Part shown: piece after piece, positions 35,534-36,822 of the stretch
Layout of the letters: each line of letters begins with the position of its first letter
Numbering within the stretch: the first letter of the stretch is position 1
IMG/VR virus record: IMGVR_UViG_3300035216_000402
Coordinates: 1-36,822 of that record
Strand: one strand, 5' to 3'
DNA: 36,822 nucleotides
Source of the DNA: a virus
Notes under the pieces: model-generated
What the model saw: the letters and a program-made list of their open reading frames with translations, nothing else
Database searches by the model: none
Told to the model about the DNA's origin: nothing
Position numbers and translations under genes: made by a program

Positions 35534-36025
35534 CTAGAGATGTTCTGCCACCTTCGATTTAACATTACCTGGTGATAGTGATTGGAAAATTTTGGAGCAA
35601 ACATCAATAGCATAAGGTGATCCATATACACCAGAGAAGATATATGATATACCCAACTTAGAACAATACCGTTCCAGTTCCTGACATTTTGTTATGTCAC
35701 TGGTGCTATGGTCAATAATAATATCGCCCTCCTCAAGGAATGGTAGCAACTCATCGAGTGTGTCTTCTGCCTTTTGTTCTGGGAGTGTAATCTGAAAGAT
35801 ACCAGGAATTCTGCCAGCACTAGTGTATTGCTTACTGTCAGATTTAACTGCTAGAACAAGGTACTCTAGTGAGGTTACACATCCACTAATATATCCTGCT
35901 TCATATTGTCCGCAGGCACTTTCATAGTTGGTACTACTGTAACCCCAAACTTCAATTCCCTTTTCAATCATACGGCGGGACATACCTTCACCAGTACGAC
36001 CCAACCCAATCATTCCTACTTTCAT
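35534..36025 (-). CDS. gnd: Shortened 6-phosphogluconate dehydrogenase-like protein
   Basis: 163 residues. NAD(P)-binding start KVGMIGLGRTGEGMSRRMIEKG, then EYLVLAVKSDSK, GIFQITLPEQKAEDTLDELLPFLEEGDIIIDHSTS and YIFSGVYGSP. This is the Rossmann half of a 6PGDH-type enzyme. The remaining substrate-binding helical domain is missing, and DIIIDHSTSD/FSGVYGSP replaces the typical GGNS/SGG substrate motifs. The end (IFQSLSPGNVKSKVAEHL) looks like a shortened C-terminus. Probably not an active dehydrogenase; a degraded or repurposed copy. Confidence 0.75.
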   Translation of the reverse strand: MKVGMIGLGRTGEGMSRRMIEKGIEVWGYSSTNYESACGQYEAGYISGCVTSLEYLVLAVKSDSKQYTSAGRIPGIFQITLPEQKAEDTLDELLPFLEEGDIIIDHSTSDITKCQELERYCSKLGISYIFSGVYGSPYAIDVCSKIFQSLSPGNVKSKVAEHL

Positions 36026-36174
36026 TTTTTCTCCTGAATAGCAATTAAAGTTTCATATGGAATCCATGCAGGTTCTTCTTTTTTAAATTGAACTTGAACC
36101 TCTGTTATAATTTTGCATAAATCTTTCCTATAAGTTTGTCGGGTGTTTTTCACCACAGATATTGGATTGTTCAT
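36022..36174 (-). CDS. Small hypothetical protein (50 aa)
   Basis: 50 residues: NNPISVVKNTRQTYRKDLCKIITEV then QVQFKKEEPAWIPYETLIAIQEKK. Basic, one Cys. Its stop overlaps the ATG of the gnd-like gene (ATGA) and its start overlaps the stop upstream. No family recognised. Confidence 0.55.
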   Translation of the reverse strand: MNNPISVVKNTRQTYRKDLCKIITEVQVQFKKEEPAWIPYETLIAIQEKK

Positions 36175-36314
36175 TGTTCTATTCCAAGTTCTCTTAAATA
36201 ATCAATCCACCATTGTGGATTCTTTTTAGTTTTCCATTGTGGCACTTCCATACCCTTTTCAGAATAGTGCTCATATAAAACTCTATCGATAGTCTGTGCG
36301 ATCTCCATATTCAT
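36171..36314 (-). CDS. Small hypothetical protein with uncertain start
   Basis: 47 residues from ATG 36314 (MNMEIAQTIDRVLYEHYSEKG); a second ATG (36308) and several upstream ones (to 36389) are in frame but overlap the membrane gene. Ends WKTKKNPQWWIDYLRELGIEQ, Trp-rich and helical. An AGGA-like site lies before the ATG. No family recognised. Confidence 0.5.
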   Translation of the reverse strand: MNMEIAQTIDRVLYEHYSEKGMEVPQWKTKKNPQWWIDYLRELGIEQ

Positions 36315-36492
36315 CTTCCTCATCGTCAACGTCCGCATATGCATTTGCCACGAAGGGTCCTCGTTTTCGTAGAGGTTCTTTTCCGACATAAGAGTTTTCT
36401 GTATTAACTGCAGATACCCACACAGCAAGTTTCATTACTACAAAAATGATAGCCAGTGGTGTGAAGCAACCAATTAAAATTACTGGATTCAT
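36283..36492 (-). CDS. Small membrane protein with acidic tail
   Basis: 69 residues with one helix (PVILIGCFTPLAIIFVVMKLAVWV) and an acidic, charged C-terminus (DVDDEEDEYGDRTDYR). The final bases overlap the start of the next gene. A GGAGGG site precedes the ATG. No family recognised. Confidence 0.55.
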   Translation of the reverse strand: MNPVILIGCFTPLAIIFVVMKLAVWVSAVNTENSYVGKEPLRKRGPFVANAYADVDDEEDEYGDRTDYR

Positions 36493-36547
36493 TTAATCCC
36501 TCCAGACAACAACACTTTTTACTTCTCCTTTTTAATATTATGTATGG

Positions 36548-36822
36548 TTAAAGTAATGTATGGATTCCTCCTGTTAATTTGCTGGACAGCAATTCCTGAT
36601 CCATCGGAATGGGATAGTTCCCATCGAAACAAGCACTACAGAAATTTCCAGACTCTGCCTTTGCTGCTTCGATCATTCCCTCTTTGCTGAGGTATGCCAA
36701 AGAGTCCACTTTGAGATGGTTCTTGATTTCCTCCAGGGTGAGACGAGAGGCGATCAATTGATCCTGGGTATCGGTATCAATCCCGTAAAAACATGGGTGG
36801 GTCACCGGTGGTGAACTAATCC
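36548..36822 (-). CDS. purF: Amidophosphoribosyltransferase PurF, C-terminal part (cut by window)
   Basis: 91 residues of the C-terminal end; the start lies past 36822. The frame reads ISSPPVTHPCFYGIDTDTQDQLIAS, then EIKNHLKVDSLAYLSKEGMIEAA and SGNFCSACFDGNYPIP, matching the end of PurF, which makes phosphoribosylamine, the first step of purine synthesis. Phage-borne purine genes support dNTP supply. GTG at 36805 is an internal Val, not a start. The enzyme is presumably complete beyond the window. Confidence 0.88.
   Translation of the reverse strand, partial: ISSPPVTHPCFYGIDTDTQDQLIASRLTLEEIKNHLKVDSLAYLSKEGMIEAAKAESGNFCSACFDGNYPIPMDQELLSSKLTGGIHTLL

Noticed and set aside
36548-36805. GTG at 36805 as start of a small separate gene
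   Set aside because: The frame stays open to the window end and reads as continuous PurF sequence (ISSPPVTHPCFYG), so this is a truncated larger gene.

Overview
The window is part of the genome of a T4-like marine cyanophage (a cyanomyovirus infecting Synechococcus or Prochlorococcus). Three gene sets show this. The first is T4 core genes: baseplate gp48 and gp53, ssDNA-binding gp32, helicase loader gp59 and late-transcription factor gp33. The second is photosynthesis genes: psbA, psbD, petE, petF and two hli. The third is carbon and nucleotide metabolism genes: talC, a shortened gnd-like gene, thyX, phoH and purF. The DNA is AT-rich and tightly packed. Most genes run leftward (minus strand), with many ATGA, TAATG or GTGA stop/start overlaps. 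No gap longer than about 200 bases lacks a gene.

Layout. 1-1657 (plus): end of the baseplate cluster. 1658-6777 (minus): replication, late transcription and nucleotide metabolism (gp32, a DUF1825 protein, gp59, gp33, a Cas4/RecB-like nuclease, phoH, thyX). 6841-11286 (minus): small mostly unknown genes, including two glutaredoxin-like genes (one lacking the first active-site Cys), a DUF4278-like gene behind a structured leader, and a Cys4 microprotein. 11279-14156 (minus): doxX-like gene, psbD, an 86-aa gene, psbA. 14358-15863: a large probable structural gene. 15949-17659 (plus): three exported proteins of unknown function. 17556-22243 (minus): a probable virion/envelope and lysis region with a SNase-like nuclease, plastocyanin, a holin-like protein, an exported HEGWH protein and a lysozyme-like protein. 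22299-24552 (minus): ferredoxin, two Hli proteins, several tiny membrane proteins and an exported beta-barrel-like protein. 24721-32335: a glycan cassette (GDP-mannose 3,5-epimerase-like, GT2, GT8-like, GT11, GT25, a cupin, two methyltransferases) with one plus-strand glycosyltransferase inside it. 32511-36822: small genes, a tRNA with anticodon UAU, talC, a second envelope-type protein, a lone Phd-like antitoxin, the gnd-like fragment and the C-terminal part of purF.

How the genes could work together: psbA, psbD, hli, petE and petF would keep photosynthetic electron flow going in the infected cell. talC and thyX/purF would direct carbon and reducing power into nucleotides. The lysis block ends the infection. 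The glycan cassette probably decorates the virion or alters the host surface.

The most unusual signals are regulatory. At three places an intrinsic terminator hairpin carries the -35 box of the next promoter in or at its loop, exactly 17 bp from a -10 box. Four long-leader transcripts begin with a stem-loop within about 10 nt of the predicted start. Two consensus -35 boxes contain the stop codon of the upstream gene. All functional assignments come from motif recognition by eye; no database search was run.
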